Shown: positions 40,366-50,846 of the stretch, one piece after another
Numbering within the stretch: the stretch's first letter is position 1
Layout: every line of letters begins with the position of its first letter
Assembly: GCA_003151275.1 (NCBI GenBank)
Contig: PLXC01000013.1
Location: 120,272 to 184,271 of the forward strand
Reading direction: 5' to 3'
Length of the DNA: 64,000 nucleotides
DNA from: Candidatus Melainabacteria bacterium
Lineage (GTDB): Bacteria > Cyanobacteriota > Vampirovibrionia > Obscuribacterales > Obscuribacteraceae
The notes under the pieces: generated by a model
Told to the model about the DNA's origin: nothing
What the model saw: only the letters and a program-made list of their open reading frames with translations
Database searches by the model: none
Translations under genes and position numbers: made by a program

Positions 40366-41121
40366 TTATTTGGATTTGTCAAATTCGCTGATCTGGCGTA
40401 GCAGTCGTTTTCTGATTTCGTTCAAGCCGGAAGTCTCGTCTTTGAGTGCCTGTGCCACTTTTGATATGGCGACTTTGTCATATATCGGTTGACCTTTCTC
40501 GTCTAAAGTCGACGGATTGGTGAGGGCATTTAGGCGAGCATATTGCGCGTCTACTTGCTGGAGATTATCCTGCAAGATTTCTACGGATACACGAATGCTG
40601 GTGTCCATAGACGCGGCGCCGCTTATTCCGTTTACTTCAGTGGTCAAAATCTTCAACAATTGAGTGATTTGATTTAGGTCGTAGTCTATCCATTTCTTAC
40701 GTGCTGGCAAGGGCTTCAGAGCGCCCGGAAACGGTGGTGGGATAACATGTGCCAAGCCTGGTTGACCTTCCATCCACGGGTCCATAATCACATTGTCCAG
40801 GGCGTCCGCATTGTAGACTCGGTTGCATTCCGCCTGCAGATTATTTGCTGCGGCGTAGACTTTCTTCAAAGTGTCACCTAAATCACGCAGCGAATTTTCA
40901 ATCAATTTTGGATCTACATTCGTGGTTACAGCTTGGTTGACTGTTGCAATGGACGGATGAGCGGCAGCAGGACCGACTTCATGAATGGATGGAGGAGCGG
41001 CAGCAGGAGCGACTCCTTGAATGCACGGAGGAGCAACCGAACTGTTAGAAGCAATGACTGATCTCGGGTCCAGTATGCTCATGCAGATACCTAACGCGAT
41101 AATATACGGTTTCCGAAACAT
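40366..41121 (-). CDS. Exported protein with short Ala/Pro repeats
   Basis: The product is 251 residues from ATG 41121, which overlaps the DUF3160 stop by one base (TGATG); GGAGG is six bases upstream, favouring this ATG over the preceding TTG. It has a signal peptide (FRKPYIIALGICMSILDPRS). Residues 30-65 contain three imperfect repeats of the type PPSIHEVGPAAA. The rest is helical (LIENSLRDLGDTLKKVYAAA, ALKDETSGLNEIRKRLLRQI). No family is recognised. It is the last gene of the serA/DUF3160 operon. Confidence 0.65.
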   Translation of the reverse strand: MFRKPYIIALGICMSILDPRSVIASNSSVAPPCIQGVAPAAAPPSIHEVGPAAAHPSIATVNQAVTTNVDPKLIENSLRDLGDTLKKVYAAANNLQAECNRVYNADALDNVIMDPWMEGQPGLAHVIPPPFPGALKPLPARKKWIDYDLNQITQLLKILTTEVNGISGAASMDTSIRVSVEILQDNLQQVDAQYARLNALTNPSTLDEKGQPIYDKVAISKVAQALKDETSGLNEIRKRLLRQISEFDKSK

Positions 41122-43334
41122 CAATTGCCTCCAGTTGTGCTTTGGTCTTGAACGATCTCGAATTGTTCTGTCCAGGTGGGTGGAATCAGGAAACCGTATT
41201 CCATTTTGCGATCCCAGTGCTCGGGTTTAATTGGTCCGCCGGAAAGCTCATAATATGTATACATCGCCCCCCTATATACGTTGAAGCTTCTTCCTGTCTG
41301 GAAGATTATGTAGAGCATGCCTGGATGTCCTAAGCCGATGGTGGCACCGGTGGTGACGCTCCCACGCGCTGCATCTTCATTGACTGCGCCTGTATCCAGA
41401 AATATTGTAGATGACGTGGGTGGTGAGAATTTTTCAAGAGCGACATCTATGTTCGCCAACAAAGCAAGATCTGAACCAACCGGAGCGAGACCGTTCACCT
41501 CTCTTTTGGCAATGCTTTCGAGGCGCTCCAATAGTAGGATTAAGTCCTGAATCCTCTTCTCATATTTCGGCTGGGGATAACCCTCAGATGTAAGTTGAGC
41601 TGAGAGTCGCTGAATTTCATTCCGCATTGAGCGGAATACTTCGGGACAAGGCTCAACATAGTGAAGGGTCGGTCGAGAATTCACGGCTGGCACGGGATTT
41701 GTTGTTGTCTTCGCATTTACTGATAGTTGAGGATTAGCAGGAGGTAACGAATCATGGGCAGGGATTGGAGTGTGTTCTGAAATGTTGTCTCGCTCAACTT
41801 CCTCAGGCGCGCAGGCCACCTGATTGTCGAGCCACGCAGCGAAGCCACTTTCAAGTTTTCTTGTCATCCAATTGTTTGTTTTCAGTACAGGCTGAATCGT
41901 TTCGGCAGGCATCTTAAAATAGGAAGCGAGAATTTGCCAGACGATATCTGAGCTGGCTTGCTTCTTTAGTGCTTGCACCAGCAATGGTACCGTCGTGACA
42001 AGCGTAGGATCGAGTTTCCACACACTTTCGCCAAGAACATTTGTCGCTTGGGTCAGTCCATGCGCATGTAGATCGAGCAAAGCAAGAGGAGGGGCAGGAA
42101 TGTCGCTTCCTTCTTTGGCGAATTGGTGCCCGCGTTCTCTAAGCCATGGAGTTTCAGGTGATTCAATGATCGGAAACAAACGGAATGACGCTTGGGTTGC
42201 ACGTTCAGTGTGGCTGTTTTCTAAGTCGAAAATAGAGGTGGCAGAAATCTGCAGTGGACGCTGCCGCCGCACCGATAGAAGCAATTTTGTTCTATAAAAT
42301 GGTTCTGCCAAACCTTGCAATGACATTTTTAAATCACCGTTTGTTGCTTTAAATACTTCTTTGTAATCGCTCGGTATCAACGTTTTTATTTCGGTTGAAG
42401 CTGGCGTTCCAAACTGGCTCAAAGCTTGATTGACATGCTGCCACACTTGCATGCCGGGTTGGCTTCCAACTACGCTTTTATCGAGGGCTCGAAACAGCAA
42501 AGCTGATCGTCTGAATGAATCGCCACTGTGATCGGTTTTTGCATTTTCAGAAAGAGCAAAACTGATGCGAGAAAGCCACTGTTTTGCCCGGAAAAAGTTT
42601 TGAAGTTTCGCGGACTTGTCGTACCAACCGGAAGGCCTGTAAATAGAAAAATCTTCGTCTTCGTTGAATATGGCGGAACGTTTGGTTTGATTCGAACGAA
42701 TATTTCCCAATTCCTTTGTCGCCATAGTTGTGGCATTTGCCAGCGCCGGAACCGGAAGAGTCGGGTCTAGCAATCTCACTCCTACACTTAGGAAGGCTAG
42801 GTTTTTCTCTAAGTCTTCGCGAACCTCTGCATCGTCAGCTTGCTTGTAATCCGCCGCGGTCGTTTTCATCATCGCCGCCAACAAAGCGAGAAGTTCCGGG
42901 GCTACGTGCTCCTCTATGCTTTTAGCCAACATGCCATTGCGAATCGAAAGAAAGGAATGCATCAGCGCATCGACTGTAACGAAATTACTTTTCCCTTTGA
43001 TTCTATTGGCTCGATACAGTTCGGACATGGTGGCGTATTTGGTGTTGTCAACGACGACAAAAAGATTGGCACCAAGCGTGGTTGTGGTCTTGGGCAGTAG
43101 ACCACCAACCTTCAAACCCTCCAAATCTACTGGATTTGGATATAAATACGGAATTTCTGTTTTTGGAAACAGGTCCTCCAAATTCACCTCTTTTTTGTGA
43201 AACGGAACTGGTTGTTTTTCGCGCGTCGGCACACGCACCGGATACGAATCCGCCGCAAAAGGCTGAGCGATGGCCGCAGTCGGTGCGCCGACTGTCAATG
43301 CCGCTATCCACGCTATGCCACGCTTTCGTGACAT
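41121..43334 (-). CDS. DUF3160 exported protein
   Basis: The product is 737 residues with a signal peptide (IAWIAALTVGAPTAAIAQPF). The body matches DUF3160: KSNFVTVDALMHSFLSIRNG near residue 115, ASYFKMPAETIQP further on, and the C-terminal YTYYELSGGPIKPEHWDRKM. Residues about 515-560 are a Pro/Asn-rich insert that may be lineage-specific. Start ATG shares its A with the serA TAA stop (TAATG), so translation is coupled. No function is known for the family; extracytoplasmic location is expected. Confidence 0.85.
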   Translation of the reverse strand: MSRKRGIAWIAALTVGAPTAAIAQPFAADSYPVRVPTREKQPVPFHKKEVNLEDLFPKTEIPYLYPNPVDLEGLKVGGLLPKTTTTLGANLFVVVDNTKYATMSELYRANRIKGKSNFVTVDALMHSFLSIRNGMLAKSIEEHVAPELLALLAAMMKTTAADYKQADDAEVREDLEKNLAFLSVGVRLLDPTLPVPALANATTMATKELGNIRSNQTKRSAIFNEDEDFSIYRPSGWYDKSAKLQNFFRAKQWLSRISFALSENAKTDHSGDSFRRSALLFRALDKSVVGSQPGMQVWQHVNQALSQFGTPASTEIKTLIPSDYKEVFKATNGDLKMSLQGLAEPFYRTKLLLSVRRQRPLQISATSIFDLENSHTERATQASFRLFPIIESPETPWLRERGHQFAKEGSDIPAPPLALLDLHAHGLTQATNVLGESVWKLDPTLVTTVPLLVQALKKQASSDIVWQILASYFKMPAETIQPVLKTNNWMTRKLESGFAAWLDNQVACAPEEVERDNISEHTPIPAHDSLPPANPQLSVNAKTTTNPVPAVNSRPTLHYVEPCPEVFRSMRNEIQRLSAQLTSEGYPQPKYEKRIQDLILLLERLESIAKREVNGLAPVGSDLALLANIDVALEKFSPPTSSTIFLDTGAVNEDAARGSVTTGATIGLGHPGMLYIIFQTGRSFNVYRGAMYTYYELSGGPIKPEHWDRKMEYGFLIPPTWTEQFEIVQDQSTTGGN

Positions 43335-44935
43335 TAAGAGGGAATGTGCGACGCCGGTAGCAGTGAGACGAACTTCGCCATATGGATGCCGTCGATGTTT
43401 GTCAGCTCGCTTACCAGCTCCGGTTTGATCGGATCATCCAGCGTCATCACCATAACAGCATGTTCGCGCACACCTTTGCGTCCGACGCTCATCGTTGATA
43501 TGTTCACATCGAATTTGCCCAACGCACCTGCAACTTTAGCAACCATGCCAGGTTGATCTCTGTGCGCTGTGAAGAGCATGTAGCGAGCCGGCGTTAAGTT
43601 GATTGGATGGTCGTTTATGTGCGTGATGATTGGTTCATCGTGCGGTAGAACTGTGCCGGATAGAGATGACACGCCCTTATCCGTAGAGATCATGATCGAA
43701 AGTTCTTCACGGAATTGACCAGATTGTTCGCCCTTACTTTCGCGCACATGAATGCCGTTATTCTTTGCAATCAATTCAGCATTTACGTAAGTGACACTTT
43801 CCATTCGACGTAACAGCATGCCACGCAAGGCTGCTACTGCCAACGGTTTTGTGTCCTTAGCGGCAAGACCGCCGTAGGCAATAATTTCAATTTCTTTGAC
43901 GGTGCCTTCGCTCAACTCGCCGGCAATTGCTCCCATAGCTTCGGCAAGCCAGACATACTTGCCCAAACTCTTGAGGATTTCGGGACGCATGAATGGCAGA
44001 TTGACTGGGCTGCGAGCTAGACCGGTCGTCAAATAATCTCTCATCTGCTCGGCCAAGTCGATGGCTACGTTGAATTGTGCTTCAACCGTCGACGCACCAA
44101 GATGGGGAGTGAGAACAACTTTGTCGCCAAGCGCTAACAAAGGTGAATCAGTTGGAGGCTCGTTTTCAAAGACATCCAGAGCTGCCCCTGCCACTCGTCC
44201 TTCAGTAATTGCTTTAGCGAGAGCTGCTTCATCAATGATGCCACCACGTGAGCAATTGATGATGCGCACACCTGGCTTCACCCTCTGCAGCACAGCACCG
44301 CTAATCATACCGGTGGTTTCGCGTGTTTTTGGCGTGTGGATCGTGATGAAATCAGCGCGCTTCCATATTTCTTCGAGCGAAACGCTTTGGATATTCAATT
44401 GAGCGGCACGTTCAGGGCTGAAAAACGGATCGAATACGATCACTTTCATGCCCATTGCCTGGCAAGCTTGAGCAACTCGTCCGCCGACTTTGCCCAGTCC
44501 GATCACGCCCAATGTTTTGTTGAATAACTCACAGCCGATGTATTTATTGCGTTCCCACTTCCCGGACTTTAAGGATAGGTCCGCCGCTGGAACCATTCTG
44601 GCCAGCGACATCATTAACGCAACAGTATGTTCGGCGGCGCTGGCTGTGTTGCCTTCAGGCGAGTTGATCACGAGTATGCCGGCTTCAGTAGCAGCGATAA
44701 TGTCGATGTTATCGACGCCAACTCCCGCTCTGCCGACCACTTTCAAACGCGTGCCACGCTTGAGCACTTCAGCAGTGACCTTGGTGCGACTGCGAACTAG
44801 CAAGGCGTCGTATTCGCCGATCTGCTCGAGCAGCTGCTGGGGCGTGATCTGTGGGTCATAGCTGACCGTCAACGCTTGTTCAAGCAACTCGATGCCTTCT
44901 GGACTAATTTCGTCTGCCACCATTACCTTGAGCAT
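43334..44935 (-). CDS. serA: D-3-phosphoglycerate dehydrogenase, long ACT form
   Basis: The product is 533 residues from ATG 44935, which has AAAGGAA six bases upstream; a 19-codon extension to 44992 is unlikely. Features are MLKVMVADEISPEGIELLEQ, the NAD loop GVIGLGKVGGRVAQACQAMG, the catalytic Arg in NCSRGGIIDEAALAKAI, the Glu in DVFENEPP, the His in VLTPHLGAST, an intervening domain and a C-terminal ACT domain (TAHRDQPGMVAKVAGALGKF). It makes 3-phosphohydroxypyruvate in serine synthesis and is usually inhibited by serine through ACT. It lies between a penicillin acylase gene and a DUF3160 gene in one operon. Confidence 0.95.
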   Translation of the reverse strand: MLKVMVADEISPEGIELLEQALTVSYDPQITPQQLLEQIGEYDALLVRSRTKVTAEVLKRGTRLKVVGRAGVGVDNIDIIAATEAGILVINSPEGNTASAAEHTVALMMSLARMVPAADLSLKSGKWERNKYIGCELFNKTLGVIGLGKVGGRVAQACQAMGMKVIVFDPFFSPERAAQLNIQSVSLEEIWKRADFITIHTPKTRETTGMISGAVLQRVKPGVRIINCSRGGIIDEAALAKAITEGRVAGAALDVFENEPPTDSPLLALGDKVVLTPHLGASTVEAQFNVAIDLAEQMRDYLTTGLARSPVNLPFMRPEILKSLGKYVWLAEAMGAIAGELSEGTVKEIEIIAYGGLAAKDTKPLAVAALRGMLLRRMESVTYVNAELIAKNNGIHVRESKGEQSGQFREELSIMISTDKGVSSLSGTVLPHDEPIITHINDHPINLTPARYMLFTAHRDQPGMVAKVAGALGKFDVNISTMSVGRKGVREHAVMVMTLDDPIKPELVSELTNIDGIHMAKFVSLLPASHIPS

Positions 44936-44999
44936 TTTTGTTCCTTTACTTGCGCTGCTTACTTCGCTCAGCATGTTTTCTGTTTTAGTCACGGCATCC

Positions 45000-47357
45000 T
45001 CATTCGTTTGTCAGAATTAGTTTGTGTTCTTGTTGTTTGTCTAGTTGAGCGTTGGAAAATGCTACCGAGTGTGGTTTCATCTCCAACCATGATTTCAATT
45101 GATCTGATCGATAGGACGACAACAGATGTCCTGCTTCGCCTAGCGGCATTGATTCATAGAAGTGGTCTTGATCCGCCATATCGATCAATAGGCGCACTGT
45201 CGGTCCCGAATCGCATTTAAAGAGCCAGGGCTCCGTTTGGAAATCCACATTGCAGGCGTTGACTGTATCTGCATCTCCACCGACGCCGACAGGTGCTATT
45301 TCAAGCAGGCTGCCGAAAGTTGAATTTAAAAACGATGAGGTATCGAGAAACCTCGAACTAAAGTTGATCTTGTGAAAATTCTGCCACTGCCATTTTGAGT
45401 GGTCTTCGGTTTTCGCAGCGACTCTGAGATTCTTCAACGAGGCACCAAATGTGGTAAGAATGAAAGTTTCGTAGGTGCGCTCCTCGGGTGGCAGCCACTC
45501 TTTCGGTTTCTGAGTCAGCACTTGCTCCACGAACACAGACCAGCGAGGGTAACGCTTCATATACTCGAGGGTCATCTCGGTGCCTAGTTTTGGTTCCAAT
45601 ATCCGCCTGGCGAAGGTAATGATGAATGATTCATAGATACTTGCCGGAGTGGACTCAGGCGTCATCTGACCGTTCCAATGGTCGATTGTATCGATGGCGG
45701 AAAGTTGATACTTGTCGATGATCTCGGTGCGATTGGCTGCCTGACTGACTTCCTTTCTAACGAGCGGGGCTAAATGTGCCAGTTGATCGCTCTGCAGGTC
45801 TGCCATCTCTGGCAATCCAACTTTTTGACCACTTTTCTTCAATGATTCGAGCGCGCCTTCAACCCGCATGGCTCTGAAAGGATTATTGAAATTGTAGGCG
45901 CTGAACAAGCTTGGCGAGTCTGCAACAACATAGTTTGCAGCTGGTTTAAAACTGCTCGGTAGAGTTTGAAATGCCGCCCGTCCCTTCCAATCAGAAGCAG
46001 CTTGCCAGCCGGGCATCAATTGCGCGCCGCTGTTAGGCGCGCGAATCGGGATGTTTCCGGCACACTGATAACCAATATTTCCTTGCTTGTCTACAAAGAG
46101 AAAGGTTTGCGACGACCCGGTGTAATGCGATAAGGCGGCGCTAAACTCTTGCCAATTTTTTGCCTGATTGAGTTGCCAGAGTGAATCAAACACGGGTGTG
46201 CCAGGATCAGCACCGGACCAGGCTAAGGCCACCCCAGATGCTTCGCTTTTGGAGAGAATTGGTCCGTGCTTCGTCATCAGGATTTTGTGCACCAGAGGAG
46301 TGCCGAAGCGAACAGGAATTTCTTCTTTCAACTCGATCACATTTTCCCAACCAGTAGGGGAATGGTATTTGCCGGGAAATTGCGGCGCAAACTGTTCGAG
46401 AAATAAATCTTGTGTGTCTGCTTTGAGAGCAACACTGCTCCATCCGATATTGGCATTGCGTCCGATCAAAATGCCGGGTACACCAGGAATGGTGGCGCCA
46501 GCCAAATGCATTTCGCCCGATGCCAACGAACAAATGAACCATTGATCAGGTGATGTGAAGGCCGAGTGCTTATCGGAGGCAAGCAAGGCGCCTTTTGTAT
46601 CAGAAAACGGGGCTGCAACAACCCAGGCGTTACTGCCCCACGTCGATCGTGGTGCAGCAGGAAAGTCGCTCAGTTGCTTGATTGCGTATTGGCAATCAAC
46701 GTGCTGACTGATTAAGTTTTTCTGTAGGGTTTGATTGAACAGAGTGCCTGCTAACTTGTCTCCGATCTTATCCAAAGTTCGCTGTCTCAAGTCATCCAGG
46801 CGCCATGATTCTTCCAATGTGTATTGGTTGTACTTCAAAATTGCCAGCGAATCTGTTGGATTCCATCGTCCTGGATCGCTGCCCAATAACATGAACTCGA
46901 GACTAACTTTTCCTTGGTTAGCACCAAGATAGGCATTGACACCGTCACAATACGCTTGCACATCGGCGCGAACACGTTTGGAAGTTTTCTTCCACTCGTC
47001 TCTAGCGATTCGATTGAATCCGATCGTTCGATTCAATTTGTCTTCAGGCAATGATGATGAACCCAGCATGCCGGCCAGTTCGCCCAGCGCGGTTCGTCGC
47101 AAAATGTCCATCTGAAACATTCTTTGCGACGCGGTGATGTAACCCTGTGTGAAATAAATGTCGTGGCTTGACGAAGCTTCGATGTAAGGAATCCCCCGTT
47201 CATCAAATTTGACCATCGCTGAACGCGAAAGTTGAGGTGTTGCGACGACGCCATCCATGACAGGCAACGATCGCTGCGCAAGCCACCAACCAAGCGTTGG
47301 TACCCCTAACAGAGCCAGCAAAAGAACGAGCGCGAATATTCTGAACACGAATTCCAC
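45000..47357 (-). CDS. Penicillin acylase family (Ntn) amidohydrolase
   Basis: The product is 785 residues from GTG 47357. A membrane/signal helix (VFRIFALVLLLALLGVPTLG) precedes the alpha-chain (VKFDERGIPYIEASSSHDIY, QGYITASQRMFQMDILRRTA). Self-cleavage should occur before Ser242 in STWGSNAWVVA, which becomes the N-terminal nucleophile; later DKHSAF and the Asn-containing motifs fit the family. Such enzymes remove acyl groups from beta-lactams, N-acyl-homoserine lactones or lipopeptides; the natural substrate cannot be told. The stop lies about 65 bp before the serA start. Confidence 0.9.
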   Translation of the reverse strand: MEFVFRIFALVLLLALLGVPTLGWWLAQRSLPVMDGVVATPQLSRSAMVKFDERGIPYIEASSSHDIYFTQGYITASQRMFQMDILRRTALGELAGMLGSSSLPEDKLNRTIGFNRIARDEWKKTSKRVRADVQAYCDGVNAYLGANQGKVSLEFMLLGSDPGRWNPTDSLAILKYNQYTLEESWRLDDLRQRTLDKIGDKLAGTLFNQTLQKNLISQHVDCQYAIKQLSDFPAAPRSTWGSNAWVVAAPFSDTKGALLASDKHSAFTSPDQWFICSLASGEMHLAGATIPGVPGILIGRNANIGWSSVALKADTQDLFLEQFAPQFPGKYHSPTGWENVIELKEEIPVRFGTPLVHKILMTKHGPILSKSEASGVALAWSGADPGTPVFDSLWQLNQAKNWQEFSAALSHYTGSSQTFLFVDKQGNIGYQCAGNIPIRAPNSGAQLMPGWQAASDWKGRAAFQTLPSSFKPAANYVVADSPSLFSAYNFNNPFRAMRVEGALESLKKSGQKVGLPEMADLQSDQLAHLAPLVRKEVSQAANRTEIIDKYQLSAIDTIDHWNGQMTPESTPASIYESFIITFARRILEPKLGTEMTLEYMKRYPRWSVFVEQVLTQKPKEWLPPEERTYETFILTTFGASLKNLRVAAKTEDHSKWQWQNFHKINFSSRFLDTSSFLNSTFGSLLEIAPVGVGGDADTVNACNVDFQTEPWLFKCDSGPTVRLLIDMADQDHFYESMPLGEAGHLLSSYRSDQLKSWLEMKPHSVAFSNAQLDKQQEHKLILTNE

Positions 47358-47416
47358 ATTGGGTTAAGCAGCTTATCGCTGCCCAACAAATTATATGCTG
47401 CAATGGTGATCTGCTT

Positions 47417-50400
47417 TTATTCCAACAAGCGCTTGATGAAATTCGTTACTGTCGTAAAGCAACAATCCAGTCTTGTGTAAATCTCATCGGCTTGTTCCCA
47501 AGAGGATTGCTTCGCGGCTCGCTCTAGCTCCAGGCTGAGCTTTTCAAGGTCTTCAATGGTCATGACGGCGCTCAGACCTTTCAATTGGTGTGCTTCGGTG
47601 GCTAAATCTTTATCATTGTGTTGACCGAGGTGATGCTTTATTGACTTGAGCAGTTTTTCACTCTCGCCCATGAAGGAATGCAAAAGTTCGGGCATGCCTT
47701 GCTCGCCATATAGAGAGTTGAGTTTGACAACATCAAGCGGTGCATCGGGATCAAATGTCTCTGGGTCGAAGTTGATCGTAGCCGGTGCGGGTGGTCCGCC
47801 CTGTCCAAGCCATCGCTCGAGCACCGAGATAAGTTGGAGTTTGCCAACAGGCTTGCTCAAATAATCGTCCATGCCTGCTGCGATGCAGTGTTCTCGGTCG
47901 CCTCTCATCGCACTTGCGGTCATTGCGATGATTGGGATATGCTTGCCGGTGATTTTTTCAAGATTTCGAATTACACGAGTGGCCTCAAAACCGTCCATCT
48001 CTGGCATTTGACAATCCATTAAAATCAAGGAATAGTCTCCTGCTTTTACAGCCGCTACTGCTTCTAAGCCGGAGCTGACTGGGTAAGCTGTGATGCCCAT
48101 TTTTTTCAGCTGTCGAACGCCTAGCTCCTGCATGACGGGATTGTCTTCGGCAAGCAAAATGGGCCGCTCATCTTTGTATCCGCCGGCAAGTGCGTTAAGT
48201 AGGAAGGTGGGCAGAGGTGAGGTGCCGAACGATGGATTGGTTGATACTTCAGTTTCCAATTTGGAGGACGTGTGTGTGCCACCACAGAGAGAGCGAATCG
48301 TTTCGACTAGCTGCGCCTGCCTGATCGGTTTAGTCAGACAGTTGGCAATGCCCATCGCAAGAGCCTTGTTAACGTTGTCTCTTTCATCGAATGAGGTCAG
48401 GAAAATAATCCTGGCTGTCGAGAGAGTCGGTGATTCAAGAATCTCTTTTGCTAGCTCGAATCCATCGATTGTTTCATTGCCCAAATTTACGATGATCACG
48501 TTAAACGGCTGTGCGTCAAGGAAAGATTGATTCAAGAGCTCCAAGGCCGTTGCACTTGATTGGGCAAAGGATGTTTTGATCAAAGCGGAGGCTAAGTAAT
48601 TTTCCAGAATTACTCGCGATGCTGGTGCTTGATCGATGACCAGCACTTTAGCGTCGTTCAAGTTACCGCTCTCGTGCTTCGACTGTTGCTTGTGCAAGAA
48701 AGGCAGCGTAAACCAGAAGGTTGAACCTTCGCCTTCGGCACTGCGCACTCCTATTTCTCCGCCCATCAATTCAACGAGACGCTTACAAATTGATAGCCCG
48801 AGACCTGTGCCACCATATCTGCGCGTCGTAGAACCATCTGCCTGAACGAATGGTTGGAACAGCAGGCGACGACCTTCTTCCGAGACTCCAATGCCCGTAT
48901 CACTCACCTCTAGCTGCAGTAATGTTCTACTTTCATCACGAGCAACCTGCATGGCCCGCAGCACCACCTCTCCCTTTTCCGTAAACTTTATGGCATTGCT
49001 GGTTAAGTTCAAAAGTATTTGTCGCAAGCGAACCGGGTCACCTGACAGAACATCCGGAATGGCCGGATCGATTTCGGTGATTAATTCAAGGCCCTTGCGA
49101 CGAGCCGTCGACGAGAGGAGTTCGGCACAACTTTCCAGAATGGAATTGATACTGAATTCTATCGATTCCAATTCGATTTTGCCCGCTTCAATCTTTGAGA
49201 AATCCAGAATGTCATTGATGATAGTCAATAGTGATTCTGCGGATTCCCGTACAATTTTCGCGAATTGTTTTTGTTCGTCTGTCAAAGCCGTGTCGAGTAG
49301 TAATTCTGACATGCCGATGACAGCACTAATCGGTGTACGAACTTCGTGGCTGATGTTGGCGACAAATTCGGACTTCAGTTTGGATGCTTGTAAAGCTTGA
49401 TCGTAAGCTACTTCAAGCTTATGTGTAAGTAGTTCCAGCTCGCGATTTACAGCGGCTAAGATTCCGACTCTTTGGGCCAAATCCTGATTCAAATGTTTGA
49501 TTTTGTCTTGAGCACTCTTCAAATCCGAAATATCCATCATCATGCCGTTCCAGAGTATGTCTCCATTTTCTAGCAATTCTGGAGTTGATGATGCTTGCAC
49601 CCAACGCGTCTTTCCCGAGCGCGTGACGATGCGCCCTTCAAATTTGAAGATAGTCATCTCTGTTACTGATTCGCTAATCGCCTGTGCCATCAGCTCACGA
49701 TCGTCAGGGTGAATGATCGTGCCGAATATCAGATTAGGGTCTTGTCTCAATTCTTCTGTCTCATACTCCAACATAGTGCGACAACTTTCGCTGATGTACG
49801 GGAAGGATTGAGAACCGTCAGTATGAATAACGAATTGGTAGATCAGCCCCGGCATATGTTTAGCGAGTGTCTCGAGTCTAGCCTCGGTTTCCTTAAGCGA
49901 AATTTCAGCTTGCGATCGGGCGTTGCTTAGCTCGTCATGGGCTAGCATTTTGTCAGTAACATCGGTGGCAAATACGATTACGCCAATAATTGTTCCGTCT
50001 GGTTCGCGACACGGAATTTTATCGGTCTGTACCCATTTCTTGTCACCATTGGCGGTGAGCATTTGTTCGATGATGCTGACTTTAGGGAGCCCGGAATTGA
50101 TTACCGCTAAATCGTCTTCATAGTAGCTATCAGCTTCGTCTGGATAAATTTCATAACAGGACCTGCCGATAATTTGGTCAGCCGTTTTTCCGATTGATTC
50201 GGCCGCCGCTTTGTTTGCATGAAGAATGCGATTTTCGCGATCTTTGTACCAAACCATCGCCGGTACAGAATCCAAAATCAGTTGAGTTTCTTCGCGTTGC
50301 TGAATAATATTCGAGGCATCCAAAGAAATGCCGAACATTATCGGCGACTGCCCATTTTCTCCGACGATGTTGACAATCTCCCGGAACCAGGCATATGTGC

Positions 50401-50677
50401 CGTCCTTTTTTCTTCGTCGCAGAACTGTATCGTAGAAAGTGATTCCCTTTTGGAACTCTTGGGTCAGTCGTTCCGCGTCATCTTTGTGCAATAGGTCGAA
50501 CCAAATCCCCTTTGTCTGCAGGCATTCCTCCACCGAATAGCCCAACAACCTTTTGACGACGCTGTTTATTTGCATCAAGGCATGGCTGTTCGTGTCCATT
50601 TGCCAAACAATTCCGCCCAGAGAGTTGAAGAATTCTCTGGTGGGATCATTGGAATGTTCAGTTTCTGTGGATGACAT
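47417..50677 (-). CDS. Hybrid sensor histidine kinase, PAS3-HisKA-HATPase-REC-REC-Hpt
   Basis: The product is 1086 residues, with no membrane span. Three PAS domains cover about 10-400 ([40 protein letters not shown]). The HisKA box is [20 protein letters not shown]. The ATPase has the N box [20 protein letters not shown] and [19 protein letters not shown]. Receiver 1 ([20 protein letters not shown]) lacks the phospho-acceptor: the usual Asp is Asn in [14 protein letters not shown]. Receiver 2 is canonical ([19 protein letters not shown]). A C-terminal Hpt domain has [14 protein letters not shown] with its His. It is a soluble multistep phosphorelay kinase; signal and output are unknown. Confidence 0.93.
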   Translation of the reverse strand: MSSTETEHSNDPTREFFNSLGGIVWQMDTNSHALMQINSVVKRLLGYSVEECLQTKGIWFDLLHKDDAERLTQEFQKGITFYDTVLRRRKKDGTYAWFREIVNIVGENGQSPIMFGISLDASNIIQQREETQLILDSVPAMVWYKDRENRILHANKAAAESIGKTADQIIGRSCYEIYPDEADSYYEDDLAVINSGLPKVSIIEQMLTANGDKKWVQTDKIPCREPDGTIIGVIVFATDVTDKMLAHDELSNARSQAEISLKETEARLETLAKHMPGLIYQFVIHTDGSQSFPYISESCRTMLEYETEELRQDPNLIFGTIIHPDDRELMAQAISESVTEMTIFKFEGRIVTRSGKTRWVQASSTPELLENGDILWNGMMMDISDLKSAQDKIKHLNQDLAQRVGILAAVNRELELLTHKLEVAYDQALQASKLKSEFVANISHEVRTPISAVIGMSELLLDTALTDEQKQFAKIVRESAESLLTIINDILDFSKIEAGKIELESIEFSINSILESCAELLSSTARRKGLELITEIDPAIPDVLSGDPVRLRQILLNLTSNAIKFTEKGEVVLRAMQVARDESRTLLQLEVSDTGIGVSEEGRRLLFQPFVQADGSTTRRYGGTGLGLSICKRLVELMGGEIGVRSAEGEGSTFWFTLPFLHKQQSKHESGNLNDAKVLVIDQAPASRVILENYLASALIKTSFAQSSATALELLNQSFLDAQPFNVIIVNLGNETIDGFELAKEILESPTLSTARIIFLTSFDERDNVNKALAMGIANCLTKPIRQAQLVETIRSLCGGTHTSSKLETEVSTNPSFGTSPLPTFLLNALAGGYKDERPILLAEDNPVMQELGVRQLKKMGITAYPVSSGLEAVAAVKAGDYSLILMDCQMPEMDGFEATRVIRNLEKITGKHIPIIAMTASAMRGDREHCIAAGMDDYLSKPVGKLQLISVLERWLGQGGPPAPATINFDPETFDPDAPLDVVKLNSLYGEQGMPELLHSFMGESEKLLKSIKHHLGQHNDKDLATEAHQLKGLSAVMTIEDLEKLSLELERAAKQSSWEQADEIYTRLDCCFTTVTNFIKRLLE

Positions 50678-50846
50678 GTGGATTTTATCCCGGGTGCATA
50701 TACAGATGATAGATCAGGTTGCGCTTAAGGAAGTCAGTTCCCTTTCTTGACGAGGACACCTTATACTCTAGGCTAATTCCGAAATTAACGATTGTTATAA
50801 GCGCGATATCTTCTCGCTCATTATCCCTCAGCATTTATTTGAGCTG

